Source: Dactylorhiza incarnata
Taxonomy: Eukaryota; Streptophyta; Magnoliopsida; Asparagales; Orchidaceae
DNA length: 64,000 bases
Reading direction: 5' to 3'
Assembly (NCBI GenBank): GCA_033032865.1
Contig: JAWHQI010000001.1
Coordinates: 1,448,001-1,512,000, forward strand
Positions 30,575 through 42,431 of the stretch are shown here, piece by piece; within the stretch, counting starts at the first letter, position 1, and the number at the start of each line of letters is the position of its first letter. The notes beneath the pieces were generated by a model. The model saw only the letters and a list, made by a program, of their open reading frames with translations. It was not told the DNA's origin and did not search any database. The position numbers were made by a program, and so were the translations under genes.

Positions 30575-33145
30575 TGTAACGGCTCAAAATAAATGAATCA
30601 AAATTCCCGATGATGAAACAATAAAAATCAGTGCCGAGACGACGTCGCACTTTAAGTTTGAAGTTTTGAATTTTTCGATGATTTTGCGACGCTCATTTCG
30701 TTTTAATTTTAATTGGTTATTTTGATGTATTTTTAATATTGCTATTGGCACCTAATATTATAATTATTGGTCTTGATATTGGCCTTTGGATTGTTGGCTT
30801 TGGGGTTTATGTACTTGGGCTGCTGATAGCCTCTTCATGTTGATCTTCATATGGCTGCTGCTGCTTTGGGTTGTTTTGGGCTGGCCGACTAGAAGTTATA
30901 ATAATAATATTATAAGAGAATAGAGGCGGTGGATTCTTATGTTCATTGAGGCGGCGGATGATATTGTTATAAGGTTCTTTTCCCTCTTCCGTCTCCTGGA
31001 AAACCTAGACAGCGCCGGGCTTGGCTTCTCATGCGATTCTCCTCTCCTACCTCTCGACTCCTTTGATTTCTTCCTTCTGTGCTGAGGAAGCTTGGGAACG
31101 TGCTGTTCCTTCTGTTGCTGCTACCTTCAGGGCCTTTGGACCTCGTTGGTTACCTGATTTAGTTTGACCGGCAGTTGGGAGCTGAACTTCTTCTATGTGA
31201 GCTCTTCTTCTTCTTTTCTCCTCTCCTCCTTATTCACAGATGTTTATCTTGTTCTTCATAACTGCGGCAAATTAAGTTAGGGTTTGGAATTTGATTTCAA
31301 GGTTGGCCGGTTAGGGTTTTGAATTTGATCTCACGGTGCTGTTGTTCCTTTTCTTTTAATTCTTGTGGCCGACTGTTGCTATGCTGCTCCTCTTTTCACT
31401 TGTGGTTGGTGGTTGTGCTGTAGCCTTCCTTCACTTGGTTTGAGTATTTTGTTTGGCCGGCTATTTCTTCTAATGCTGTCCCTTTGGTCTCTGTTGCAAT
31501 GATACTGTTAAAATAATTTGGGGCTTTGAAATATTGTTGGACTGGATTTGTTTTGCCTAGAACTCGGGGGCCTTCTTCTTGTCCCTTGTTGGCCGGCTAT
31601 TACCTTGTTGCTATGAGTTTGATTCTTGCAGTACCATGTAAGTGGGGCTGCTGTTTGAGGCTCCTGTAAGTGCTGTTTGGATTCCTGTTGAGTACTATTT
31701 TGATGAGGGGAAAACTCGTTAGATGGTTGCCCTATTTACTGGCGGATTTTACTTGAGCTGTCCAGTTTTTGGAAAGGGTTTTAATTCGTTTGAGCTGCTA
31801 ATAACAGCACTTGGAGCTGCGGTTTCCGCAGCCCTTGGAGCTGTTTGTAGCAGCTAATTTGTGGCTGTTTTTGCCCCTTCGTATGGGCTGATTTTTGATA
31901 TAGTTCTTAGGATTTTGTTTGAAGAGTTTTTGCTTTCATGTTGTCACCAAAGCCGTCTTTCCCGAGGCAACTCCTTTTGAGTCGTAGTTGTATTCGTAGC
32001 AGGAAGCAAATTGTAACTAAGCCGTGACGCAACCCTAAAGTAAATGATTTCGTTGATACTGCAGAGGATGGCGTCCGGAGATAGACCTGAGGAAAATCCT
32101 GGTATGATTAAAGGCAAAGGAAACTTGGTGAGTACTTATTTCTTTAATTTTGCATAGTTTTGAATTATTTTGAATATATACACCTGATTAGATTTCTCTA
32201 CTCTACAAAAAGTATTTTAGTGATTGTGCATAGACATGAAATTGAAATTGTTCGAATTTTGAATCACTGATAATCCAAGAATCGCTGGAAAATATTGAAT
32301 TGGCAATGCTTAAGCGATGAATAAATTCTGAGGGAAAACATTTAAAATAAATTTCGACATAATTGAATAAGAAGATTGCATCGATGCATAAGAAAATTTG
32401 AAATGATAAGGGTTAACCCTGTACCGTAGTTGGGGTGTGAATACACTACGGCGGAATGTGTTTTTGATATTGATTTGAGGTCGTTGAAGGCCAAGAGGTC
32501 GTTGAAGACCAAGAAGGGATGAATCTACAGCTACCCTTATGATTTCCAAATTAAAGTAAACTAAAGATAAAACGAGAAACTGACTTCAGAAAATAAAAAT
32601 GATGCGAAAGAATATGAAAGCTGATTTTAATGCTGAATTGTTTGCTACGAATGAATGAAATGACTGCTAATCGACTACCAGAAATTGAAACAGAAATCAG
32701 TAAAGAACGAACACTGTAGTTACGGCTATTAATTGTTATTGAGCATATATGATAATTGAATGCATTGAATACCTGCTTGAAGCTCTACTAGAATCGAATA
32801 CTTACTCGAATTGAATACTTTACTGAAACTTATGATACACTGAAATTGAATATTTATACATATTGTTACTGACGTTTGTTGCTTGCATGTACAGCAGGTA
32901 AAGAGGTATGTTACTCGCTTAGTCATATTTTTATGACTAAACCCGTCGTGGTTTATCTTTTTAGGTAGCGGATGCGACTCCGAGTGCTCAGAGGAAAGCT
33001 AGACTGACTCGAACTGAAGAACGAGCAAAGGTATGAGCTTTGTTTATGTATATTTTTCATGTACTCATAAATTACTATGCTGCGATAAATGCTTCAAAGA
33101 GACTCAGATACAGAATTTCTGTGAGGTCTGGCTCGGGGCCTCACA
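30575..33145 (+). repeat. Array LTR B (central, shared)
   Basis: 2571 bp, TGTAACGG...CTCACA, preceded by purine tract AGAAGGGAAGAG (30561-30572) and followed by a primer site. It shares with LTR C several changes absent from LTR A, for example the AGTACTATTTTGATGAGGGG stretch. Contains candidate exons 32068-32127 and 32965-33030. Confidence 0.93.
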
Positions 33146-33219
33146 ATTTGGTATCAAAGCGAGGTTTATCGAGCAAGTAAATAGCTATGAGTACATGATA
33201 CATAAACGATCGTGAACAT

Positions 33220-34546
33220 ATGTCTGACATGCTAATGTCATTGTGTTTAAAGGACCCCGTCCATGTTTATGCAAGTAAACGAGTCCATGGAGGTCGAGAC
33301 GAACAAGAGGTAAATAAAGATACATTGTCAGCGGAGAGTGATAATGGAAATCAGCCGCGTCCCCCAGTGAATGACCTCACCCAAGCCCTTGCTGAAGCAT
33401 TAAAGTTGGTCTTGCCAACCCTACTTGCACCTGGTCCATCTGCCCCTCGTGTTGATCCTGTACCTCCACCTGTGCAATTGCCTCCTGTGATCGTGCCTCC
33501 AAAGAATCCAGTTCCTGGTAATTTGCCGATAGTTCCTGTAAATCCTGCAGGGCCTGCAGTTCCGCTTCAGCACCGTCAATTAGATATGGATCCTCGAATT
33601 GAAGCCGCCACCGTTTAGAGGAGGTTTACCCCCGCTCGAAACCGAAGATTGGATTTTGCGAATGGAAACACTTTTCGAAGTAATGGAGTGCCCCGAGAAT
33701 AGGAAAGTGGGTTTAGCTGCATTTATGTTCGAAGGGGAAGCGAAGCAATGGTGGAATAGCATTATGAAAAGAAAGTATGAAGTACGTGGTGTCTCGGCCA
33801 TTACTTGGAGGGAATTTCTGCAAGAAGTTATGTCGTGGTTTGTCCCGAGGTCTGAGAAGAGGTTGCTGCATGATCAATTCTTCCGTTTAGTTCAAGGAAG
33901 CAAATCGGTACTGCAGTATGAAGCAGAATTTACCAAGTTAGGTTATTATGCAGACTCTTTGATTGCAACCGAAGAAGATAGGTGTCGTCAATTTCAGCAA
34001 GGTCTTCGTGATGAAATTCGCGCTCTCTTGGTGCCTATGGATATCCTTGAATATGGAAAATTAGTGGAAAGAGCTAGGCTGGTTGAAATTGATGCAGAGA
34101 AATCGCGGTGGAGACGTGAACAAGCCAGAAAGAGGTTTAGAGAAGGCTCGAATAAGGAAGTGATTGAAAATGTGAGTGAGCCGCAATGGAAAGAAAGGAA
34201 GGTATCGCAAGTTGCCCCTGCAACAAGTAGCAATGTATCCCAGGCATCTCAGACTTCACAGGTATGTGTAAAATGTGGAAAGATTCATAAGGGCGAATGT
34301 CTCGCAGACGTTTGTTTTTATTGTCGTCAACCAGGGCATAGGCGAGCCGATTCCCCAAAGTTAAATCAATCGAAAGAAGGTAGAGACGCTCCAAGACCTT
34401 CGCAGCAGAAGCTATTCCAGATCGGAACTGAATCGTTAGCATCCACCCCAGGACCAGAAGAAGTAGTTCCAGAAGAACGTCGTATCGAGCCCCGAGCATT
34501 TAATTTAGGTCAACCCTGGGAAGGGAGGAAGGAAGGAAGGAAGTGA
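33220..34546 (+). pseudogene. Gag of gag-only gypsy element, copy 2 (frameshift)
   Basis: A near-identical copy of 29051-30377, exactly 4169 bp downstream, with the same +1 frame change. The differences include leucine to phenylalanine in the capsid region (DQFFRLV), Leu to Ile at RDEIRAL, Gly to Asp before CFYC, and loss of the last cysteine of the second zinc knuckle (RADSPK). That last change would weaken RNA binding. The first zinc knuckle is intact. Like copy 1, it is followed directly by a purine tract (34730-34741) and LTR C, with no pol. Confidence 0.8.
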
Positions 34547-34743
34547 AAGCATCTTTTATATTTTTGTATAAACTCGTGTGTTGTGTTATGTAATATGTCA
34601 GTAGACGTTTTGTTGTGAATAGTGTAAATAGCTTTTAAACTGCTTTTGAAGTTACCTTTCAATATGAACAATGTTTGTGCTCAAAGTACTGTTATCTTTC
34701 TGTGATTTTCGAGGACGAAAATTCCTATTAGAAGGGAAGAGTT

Positions 34744-37314
34744 TGTAACGGCTCAAAATAAATGAATCAAAATTCCCGATGATGAAACAATAAAAATCAG
34801 TGCCGAGACGACGTCGCACTTTAAGTTTGAAGTTTTGAATTTTTTGATGATTTTGCGACGTTCGTTTCGTTTTAATTTTAATTGGTTATTTTGATGTATT
34901 TTTAATATTGCTATTGGCACCTAATATTATAATTATTGGTCTTGATATTGGCCTTTGGATTGTTGGCTTTGGGGTTTATGTACTTGGGCTGCTGATAGCC
35001 TCTTCATGTTGATCTTCATATGGCTGCTGCTGCTTTGGGTTGTTTTGGGCTGGCCGACTAGAAGTTATAATAATAATATTATAAGAGAATAGAGGCGGTG
35101 GATTCTTATGTTCATTGAGGCGGCGGATGATATTGTTATAAGGTTCTTTTCCCTCTTCCGTCTCCTGGAAAACCTAGACAGCGCCGGGCTTGGCTTCTCA
35201 TGCGATTCTCCTCTCCTACCTCTCGACTCCTTTGATTTCTTCCTTCTGTGCTGAGGAAGCTTGGGAACGTGCTGTTCCTTCTGTTGCTGCTACCTTCAGG
35301 GCCTTTGGACCTCGTTGGTTACCTGATTTAGTTTGACCGGCAGTTGGGAGCTGAACTTCTTCTATGTGAGCTCTTCTTCTTCTTTTCTCCTCTCCTCCTT
35401 ATTCACAGATGTTTATCTTGTTCTTCATAACTGCGGCAAATTAAGTTAGGGTTTGGAATTTGATTTCAAGGTTGGCCGGTTAGGGTTTTGAATTTGATCT
35501 CACGGTGCTGTTGTTCCTTTTCTTTTAATTCTTGTGGCCGACTGTTGCTATGCTGCTCCTCTTTTCACTTGTGGTTGGTGGTTGTGCTGTAGCCTTCCTT
35601 CACTTGGTTTGAGTATTTTGTTTGGCCGGCTATTTCTTCTAATGCTGTCCCTTTGGTCTCTGTTGCTATGATACTGTTAAAATAATTTGGGGCTTTGAAA
35701 TATTGTTGGACTAGCTTTGTTTTGCCTAGAACTCGGGGGCCTTCTTCTTGTCCCTTGTTGGCCGGCTATTACCTTGTTGCTATGAGTTTGATTCTTGCAG
35801 TACCATGTAAGTGGGGCTGCTGTTTGAGGCTCCTGTAAGTGCTGTTTGGATTCCTGTTGAGTACTATTTTGATGAGGGGAAAACTCGTTAGATGGTTGCC
35901 CTATTTACTGGCGGATTTTACTTGAGCTGTCCAGTTTTTGGAAAGGGTTTTAATTCGTTTGAGCTGCTAATAACAGCACTTGGAGCTGCGGTTTCCGCAG
36001 CCCTTGGAGCTGTTTGTAGCAGCTAATTTGTGGCTGTTTTTGCCCCTTCGTATGGGCTGATTTTTGATATAGTTCTTAGGATTTTGTTTGAAGAGTTTTT
36101 GCTTTCATGTTGTCACCAAAGCCGTCTTTCCCGAGGCAACTCCTTTTGAGTCGTAGTTGTATTCGTAGCAGGAAGCAAATTGTAACTAAGCCGTGACGCA
36201 ACCCTAAAGTAAATGATTTCGTTGATACTGCAGAGGATGGCGTCCGGAGATAGACCGGAGGAAAATCCTGGTACGATTAAAGGCAAAGGAAACTTGGTGA
36301 GTACTTATTTCTTTAATTATGCATAGTTTTGAATTATTTTGAATATATACACCTGATTAGATTTCTCTACTCTACAAAAAGTATTTTAGTGATTGTGCAT
36401 AGACATGAAATTGAAATTGTTCGAATTTTGAATCACTGATAATCCAAGAATCGCTGGAAAATATTGAATTGGCAATGCTTAAGCGATGAATAAATTCTGA
36501 GGGAAAACATTTAAAATAAATTTCGACATAATTGAATAAGAAGATTGCATCGATGCATAAGAAAATTTGAAATGATAAGGGTTAACCCTGTACCGTAGTT
36601 GGGGTGTGAATACACTACGGCGGAATGTGTTTTTGATATTGATTTGAGGTCGTTGAAGGCCAAGAGGTCGTTGAAGACCAAGAAGGGATGAATCTACAGC
36701 TACCCTTATGATTTCCAAATTAAAGTAAACTAAAGATAAAACGAGAAACTGACTTCAGAAAATAAAAATGATGCGAAAGAATATGAAAGCTGATTTTGAT
36801 GCTGAATTGTTTGCTACGAATGAATGAAATGACTGCTAATCGACTACCAGAAATTGAAACAGAAATCAGTAAAGAACGAACACTGTAGTTACGGCTATTA
36901 ATTGTTATTGAGCATATATGATAATTGAATGCATTGAATACCTGCTTGAAGCTCTACTAGAATCGAATACTTACTCGAATTGAATACTTTACTGAAACTT
37001 ATGATACACTGAAATTGAATATTTATACATATTGTTACTGACGTTTGTTGCTTGCATGTACAGCAGGTAAAGAGGTATGTTACTCGCTTAGTCATATTTT
37101 TATGACTAAACCCGTCGTGGTTTATCTTTTTAGGTAGCGGATGCGAATCCGAGTGCTCAGAGGAAAGCTAGACTGACTCGAACTGAAGAACGAGCAAAGG
37201 TATGAGCTTTGTTTATGTATATTTTTCATGTACTCATAAATTACTATGCTGCGATAAATGCTTCAAAGAGACTCAGATACAGAATTCCTGTGAGGTCTGG
37301 CTCGGGGCCTCACA
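34744..37314 (+). repeat. Array LTR C (last)
   Basis: 2571 bp, the same length as LTR B. It is followed by nine C (37315-37323) and the rest of the gypsy left LTR. Confidence 0.93.
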
Positions 37315-37482
37315 CCCCCCCCCAAGAAAAGGGGCTGCCCATGAATAGGCAGCCCCTATTTGGGGCAAAGTGGGCAGGAGAGAGAGAAGGGAGGGGAGTG
37401 GGAGAAAATATCTCCCCCTCCCTTATCCCCACGTGGGGGAAAAGGAGGAGGGGGGGGGGGGGGGGGGAGAGCTCTCCCTTCC

Positions 37483-37490
37483 TATAAAAG
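37483..37490 (+). promoter_or_regulatory. TATA box of gypsy LTR
   Basis: TATAAAAG lies in a GC-rich setting, repeated at 47270-47277 in the right LTR. A second TATA-like word (TATATAAA, 39970-39977) lies closer to gag; which one is used cannot be told. Confidence 0.55.
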
Positions 37491-37934
37491 GAAGGGGCAG
37501 CCCCTCTCAAACCCCCCACCCCACTCACTCTCCCTCTCAGCCTCTCCCTGCCACCGAGCCACCTCCTCCTCCTCCACCTTGCCGGAGCAAGCCACCCAAC
37601 CGAGCCACCTCCTCCTCCTCCCTCATGGCCGGCCGCCCCTCCACCACCCGAGCCCCTCACCCTCAGGTAGAAGACCTCCCCCTCCTCCTTCCTACCTCCC
37701 GGGGAAGACCCCCCCTCTCTCTGTCGCCGGAGCGCCGTCGGCCGCCGCCCCGAGCCTTGTAAGGCTCGGGGAGGTGGCCGGCCGTGGAAGTATCCTCCCC
37801 CAGCACCGGTGGTGGCGCCGGGGGGGGAGTGGGTCCCCCTCGAGGACCTCGGCGCCGGCACAGGGGAGACGACCGGGCTGCCGGCAGACACGGCCGGCGG
37901 TACCCGTGGTCTCCTCCTCCTCCCTGTTTTTCCT

Positions 37935-38600
37935 GTAGGGGGATAACCTCCTCCCCCGGCGGCGGCCGGCGACTCCAGGCCGCCGGACCACCGCCGGAGG
38001 GTTGCCCCCTCCCCAGCGCCCCGACCAGGGGCGGCAGGGAGGGCCGTGCACGAGGAGGCGGCGGCGCAGCAAGCCGGCATGGCCCATGCCGGCTGCGCCG
38101 CGCCTCCCCGTCCTCTCTGTCTCTCTTTCCGGTGGGGTCCGGCAGCGCCATGCCGCCGGGACACCACCGGAGAGGGCGCCGTCCCCCGGCGCACCGACCG
38201 GGGGCGGCACCGGAGGCCCCCCTCAGCGGAGGCGGCGGCGTAGCGGGCCTGCATGGCCCATGCAGGCCACGCCACCGCCTCCCGCCTCCTTTATAACCCT
38301 CCCCCGGCGGTGGCCGGCGGCGCCAGGCCGCCGAACCACCACCGGAGGAGTCGCCGGCCCCCGGCGCACCGACCGGGGGCGTTTCCCCGGTCCCCAGGCG
38401 GAGGTGGTGGCGCGGCGAGCATGCACAGTGCATGCAGGCCCGCCACCGCCCCTGTCCCCCTTCCTGCAGCACTCCCGGCGGTGGCCGGCAACGCCAGGCC
38501 GTCGGGCCACCACTGGAGTGGTCGCCGGCCCCCGGCGCACCGTCCGGGGGCGGCGCCGGCCCCAGCCGGCCGCTGCCCGGCGGCGGCTGCCACCCGAGAT
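37935..38600. repeat. GC-rich ~150-bp repeats with hairpins
   Basis: About four diverged units share GGCGCCAGGCCGCCG-like and CCCCCGGCGCACCGACCGGGGG-like words. Three contain a perfect inverted repeat: 38073-38093 (GCCGGCATG arms), 38246-38268 (GGCCTGCATG arms) and 38419-38435 (GCATGCAC arms). Long overlapping open frames on both strands are composition artefacts. Confidence 0.7.
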
Positions 38601-39437
38601 TAATCGGGGGCCGCATGATCTCCCCCGGGAGATCCAGCGGCCCCCGTAATCTCGTTGCCGCCCGCCTCAGCATGTGCGCCCCCCTCAGCGGATCCCCCGT
38701 TGATCCGCTGTGGGGGCCGCGGGAGGGCGCAGGGTGCAAAACCCCTGCGCCTCTTCCCTGCCGCTATTCGCACCCTAAATAGGTTTTTTTTCCTATTTTA
38801 ATTTCCTGAGGCAAAACATGACAGTTTCAGAAAAAGTTTTCTAAATGAAAAATGTGCCCCACCCTAAGGGGCACCTACTGTAATTTTTTTTGGATTTTTA
38901 GGATGAGTTTTACTATTTTTAAAACCCCCTATAAAGTTTATTTTAAGGAAATTAAAGCCCAAATGAGTGGGGAAAAATCACCCAAAATTCATGAGCCCTA
39001 GTTAGGACATATTTAACCTACCATCAAAACCTCAAGGGATAAGTCCTTCATTTGGTCCTTTAAATGCTTTTACAAGCAAAAATAAACGCCCGAAAAAGAG
39101 CGAAATTCATCGAAATGAATCGGCGCCCCCTCGACGCATATTTTTAAATGCCTATTAAAAATTATGCGTATCTATCCAAGGAATCGACTAAGCTCGAAAT
39201 ATCGACGCGAAAATCAGAACAAAATCGCGGCGCGGCGCCGAAATTTAACCCCGCCGCGACAATAATAAAAGAAAGGAGTCGACGATCGAAGCCTCCTCTT
39301 ATGGAGTGATTGGACTACTAACCCTTTCTTTTATGTTGTTACTGCTTTTCGTACTTTCCGTTAAATCCAGTCTCGCACTGGTCCCCCACACTTACTTTCT
39401 GTACTTTCATTTAAATCTAGTCTCGCACTGGTCCTGT

Positions 39438-39770
39438 CATTATGGCCTCTGCTTTCGGCCTACTTTTCTGTTTATCATTATGGCCTCTGCTTTCGGCCTA
39501 CTTTTCTGCTTATTACCATGGCCTCTGCTTTCGGCCTACTTTTCTGTTTATCATTATGGCCTCTGCTTTCGGCCTACTTTTCTGCTTATTACCATGGCCT
39601 CTGCTTTCGGCCTATTTTTCTGCTTATTACCATGGCCTCTGCTTTCGGCCTACTTTTCTGCTTATTACCATGGCCTCTGCTTTCGGCCTACTTTTCAGCT
39701 TATTGATATGGCCTCTGCTTTCGGCCTACATTTCTGCTTAGTGTTATGGCCCCTGCCTTCGGCCTAATTT
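39438..39770. repeat. 38-bp tandem repeat, about 9 units
   Basis: ATGGCCTCTGCTTTCGGCC recurs at 39442, 39480, 39518, 39556, 39594, 39632, 39670 and 39708, with a degenerate ninth. The same array is at 49225-49560 in the right LTR. Because 38 is not a multiple of three, the hydrophobic peptides here are artefacts. Confidence 0.95.
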
Positions 39771-40665
39771 ATTTGCTAATGTAGAGCTGTCATGGCAACC
39801 ATGCGGTGCTTATCCTCCCTTCTACGAGGCCTTAGTTGGGGAAAACCCGGAGTTGAGTCCCTCCTCCCAGGTTAGCCCCAAGCAAGGAGCCCTCATACCG
39901 CTAATCCTCCCGGTCAGAGGTCGTGTGACCGGTCGAGTAGAATTGCCACGTCACTTATGTGCTTGTTTTTATATAAAGCGGGTGAAGATTGTTTGGGAGT
40001 GGCGGGTTGGTCACGCTCGCAGACCGTTCGTACCGGTGCGGGTGGGTTGACGACTCATGGCGACAGGGAGATGTGCACAACGGGTATCACCCTCCGAGCC
40101 TGCAGTTTTGCCTCCACTGGTCGGCCTACAAATCGGCTCGCCGGATGTCGCTCACATCCAGTTGGTACACCAAGTTGTACAGGAGGGCCTGAATGATACG
40201 GTACAACTACATTCAGAAGTGGCAAGACTGGCCACTGTCACCGACGGCCACATCGGTGAGGCCCGCGGGGTTAGCTCCCCTGCTTGAAGAAAAGCGGTCT
40301 AAACTGTGTTGACACAGGGTGTTTTGTGTGCGTACAGGTTTGAATACCTGGGTGTGTGTATCTGCGCGTTATAGTGTTGTGTACTTACTATACGGCGCGA
40401 TTACGGGCTTCAGGGCGGGAGGCCCTATATATATATCCGTGGATATATATATATGTTTACCTACTGCTAACCCTCTACCTTGCTTCGGCTATTTCATTTC
40501 TGTCCTTTAGCCGCCCCCCGGATAAGGATCCGGGGAGGGGATGTATTCTTCTACTTAGCTCTGTGACTAACGGTTATCTCTTATAACCAATCACAGGAAA
40601 CGGGACAGCACGAAGTCCCCCCCCCCCCCCCCCCCCCCCCGCAGGATGAGTTACGAGCCTTAGAG

Positions 40666-40710
40666 ATGGCCCGATCAGACACCCCAGCCTCTCCTCCTAT
40701 CTTCAGAGAC
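40666..40710 (+). CDS. Candidate gag leader exon in gypsy LTR
   Basis: ATG in good context (GAGATGGCC) opens 15 codons (MARSDTPASPPIFRD), closed by donor GAC|GTGAGT in phase 0. The gag frame has no ATG of its own and begins after a pyrimidine-rich acceptor (CTTCTCCAG|ATA) at 41270, also phase 0. The 559-nt intron would span the LTR end and primer site. The exon is conserved at 50430-50474 in the right LTR. A five-codon upstream frame (40646-40663) precedes it. Confidence 0.45.
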
Positions 40711-41031
40711 GTGAGTTCGAGAGTATAAGGACTAGCCTAGGGCTCCCTTTTGTTTTAGACTATGTAGCCCTCGAGGCAATGTTTTGTAAAACGATAGGCC
40801 CCGACCATATTTAAATATGTATTATAATCAGCATACTTAGCTTTTCTTATTTCGATTGCTTCCGCTGTGCGTTCTGATGTGTTGTGATGATTCTTGTGCC
40901 TGACAAAGAGATCGCTCAGCGCTTGAGAGGGTGGGACGTCGCCACCCGGAAAGCACTGGGTAGTCCTCTTTCGGCAGTTAGATCCCCCCTCCCTGAACCC
41001 GGTTCAGTCTGGGGAGGGGGGGTCTTACAAA

Positions 41032-41043
41032 TGGATCAGAGCC
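41032..41043 (+). promoter_or_regulatory. Primer binding site of gypsy element
   Basis: TGGATCAGAGCC lies two bases after the LTR end; this is the Met tRNA type with one base missing (usual TGGTATCAGAGC). Confidence 0.75.
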
Positions 41044-41269
41044 ACCACGATCCGACCACATGGGGCAGTCTTTCGATCCTCCCTTCCCCGGTTCCGTTTC
41101 TTGGTTCTGGACGAACCACGCAGCGGAAGCCTGGTGGACCCTTTAGGTTTAAGGTTAAGGATTCGAGACTGCACGGTAGTACACCCACACGCTTTCCGCT
41201 TCCTTTTCTTTCAGCCTGCAAAATTCCATAATTTTTGCAAGTTTTGATACCCGTTTGTTACTTCTCCAG

Positions 41270-42431
41270 ATACCGGAGTCGAGTAACGGAAGGTCCTCCT
41301 CTCGGGACCAGTACCACCCTACCACTCCACCACCAGCCCCGGCCGCTCCAGCCACAGTTCCGTTCGGAGAGACAGAGCTCGGACAGACCCTAGTAGCCCT
41401 GTTAGCCGCCTTCCAGACAGCCACCTTACGACCACCACAACAGGCCACCGTACCCACCGATCTGCTGACGACATTCCGGGGGCTAAGGCCCCCCATCTTC
41501 CGAGGTACCGAGTCAGCCATCCAGGCCGAGGAGTAGGTGGAGAGGGTAGAGGAGCTTCTAGTAGGGATGATGTGCCCCGCAGTAGCCGTAGTGTCCCTGG
41601 TGGTGACCATGCTGGAGGGCTATGCCCGGGACTGGTGGAGGGCCACTAGCTGCTCTACCTTCAGAGGACGACCACTCAGCACGATCCTCTGGGGGGAGTT
41701 CTCAGAGGCCTTCTTGGAGCATTTCATTTCGGATGCAGACCGGATGGCACTCCAGGAGCGGTTCCTGCAGATCAGGCAGGGAGATAGGACGGTTCCAGAC
41801 TACCAGAGAGAGTTTATCCACCTGGCCCGCTTCGCTGGGAGCTTAGCAGGTACGGATAAGGACAGGGCATCCAGATTTTATCGGGGATTACGAGACGACC
41901 TCCGTTAGGCCCTGATCATGATTTCCCAGGCATCCTTCCACACGATCGCCTCACATGCCACCGCTCTAGAGATGGATCAGCGGATGGTAGCCCAGCAGCG
42001 GAGGGGACACGTAGGTGTTCCCCGGACTCAGGGTCGAGAGAGAGGAGTAGGTCCTCGCAGGTAGGGCCGAGACGAGAGACAGCGTCAGCGTCACCAGCCA
42101 TATAGGCAGGCACCCCAGCCCCGACCAGCACCCCAGCCCTGACCAGCACCCCCAGCCCCATCACCTCAGGTCGTCCCAGCCGCACGACGAGATGTTCCCT
42201 TCGCAGGGAACTGCTACCTATGCCAGCAGCCTGGGCATATACGAGCCTTCTGCCCACAGGCTACCGGGAGACCCGATTTAGGAGCAGTACAGAGAGCGGC
42301 GGAGAGAGGACGAGGTGGACGCAGAGGACATCCCGCAGGCAGGAGGGAGCCGGCTAGGCAGGGCAGAGCAGCACCGCTCGAGGCATACGCGTTGGATCTT
42401 CAGCACGGTCCTGCTCCTGACGTAGTGATAG
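41270..42431 (+). pseudogene. Gag of Tekay-like gypsy element
   Basis: One continuous register with internal stops at 41534, 41906, 42062 and 42140. Order: proline-rich N-terminus (TTPPPAPAAPATVP), LTTFRGLRPPIFRGTES, capsid region (GYARDWWRATS, ILWGEFSEAFLEHF, MALQERFLQIRQGDRTV, YQREFIHLARFAG, RFYRGLRDDLR), a basic RGR-rich linker and one zinc knuckle CYLCQQPGHIRAFC (about 42211-42252). All four stops fit single C-to-T changes (CAG to TAG or CGA to TGA). The TGA lies in a duplicated word whose neighbour still reads CGA. There is no start ATG in this exon; see the LTR exon at 40666-40710. Gag runs into protease across a putative intron at 42432. Confidence 0.85.

Larger units (their letters stand above)
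18169..37314 (+). mobile_element. Gag-only gypsy array: LTR-gag-LTR-gag-LTR
   Basis: Three LTRs (A 18169-20143 plus 28362-28976, B 30575-33145, C 34744-37314) alternate with two internal regions (28977-30574, 33146-34743). The repeating unit, internal region plus LTR, is exactly 4169 bp. The array lies in a poly-C tract of the gypsy left LTR, and the uninterrupted tract is at 47089-47104 in the right LTR. Target duplication would be five C, not separable from the tract. There is no pol anywhere, so it must borrow RT and integrase; primer site and purine tract resemble Tekay-type elements. Confidence 0.92.
37320..41029 (+). repeat. Gypsy left LTR, second part
   Basis: Contains a perfect 9-bp hairpin GGGGCTGCC/GGCAGCCCC (about 37330-37355), a G run, TATA boxes (37483-37490 and 39970-39977), a very GC-rich block (37500-38760) built of about four ~150-bp units, a 38-bp tandem array (39438-39770), a 24-C run (40617-40640) and a candidate first gag exon (40666-40710). 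Ends TCTTACA. Confidence 0.9.

Noticed and set aside
37310..38740. Long overlapping ORFs on both strands of the gypsy LTR (also 46965-48590)
   Set aside because: They arise from roughly 75-80% GC sequence poor in stop codons; frames overlap in every register and carry only low-complexity Pro/Arg/Gly peptides.
39306..39767. Hydrophobic membrane-like ORF
   Set aside because: It is made by the 38-bp tandem repeat, which is open in all three frames; the same peptide appears shifted in overlapping frames.
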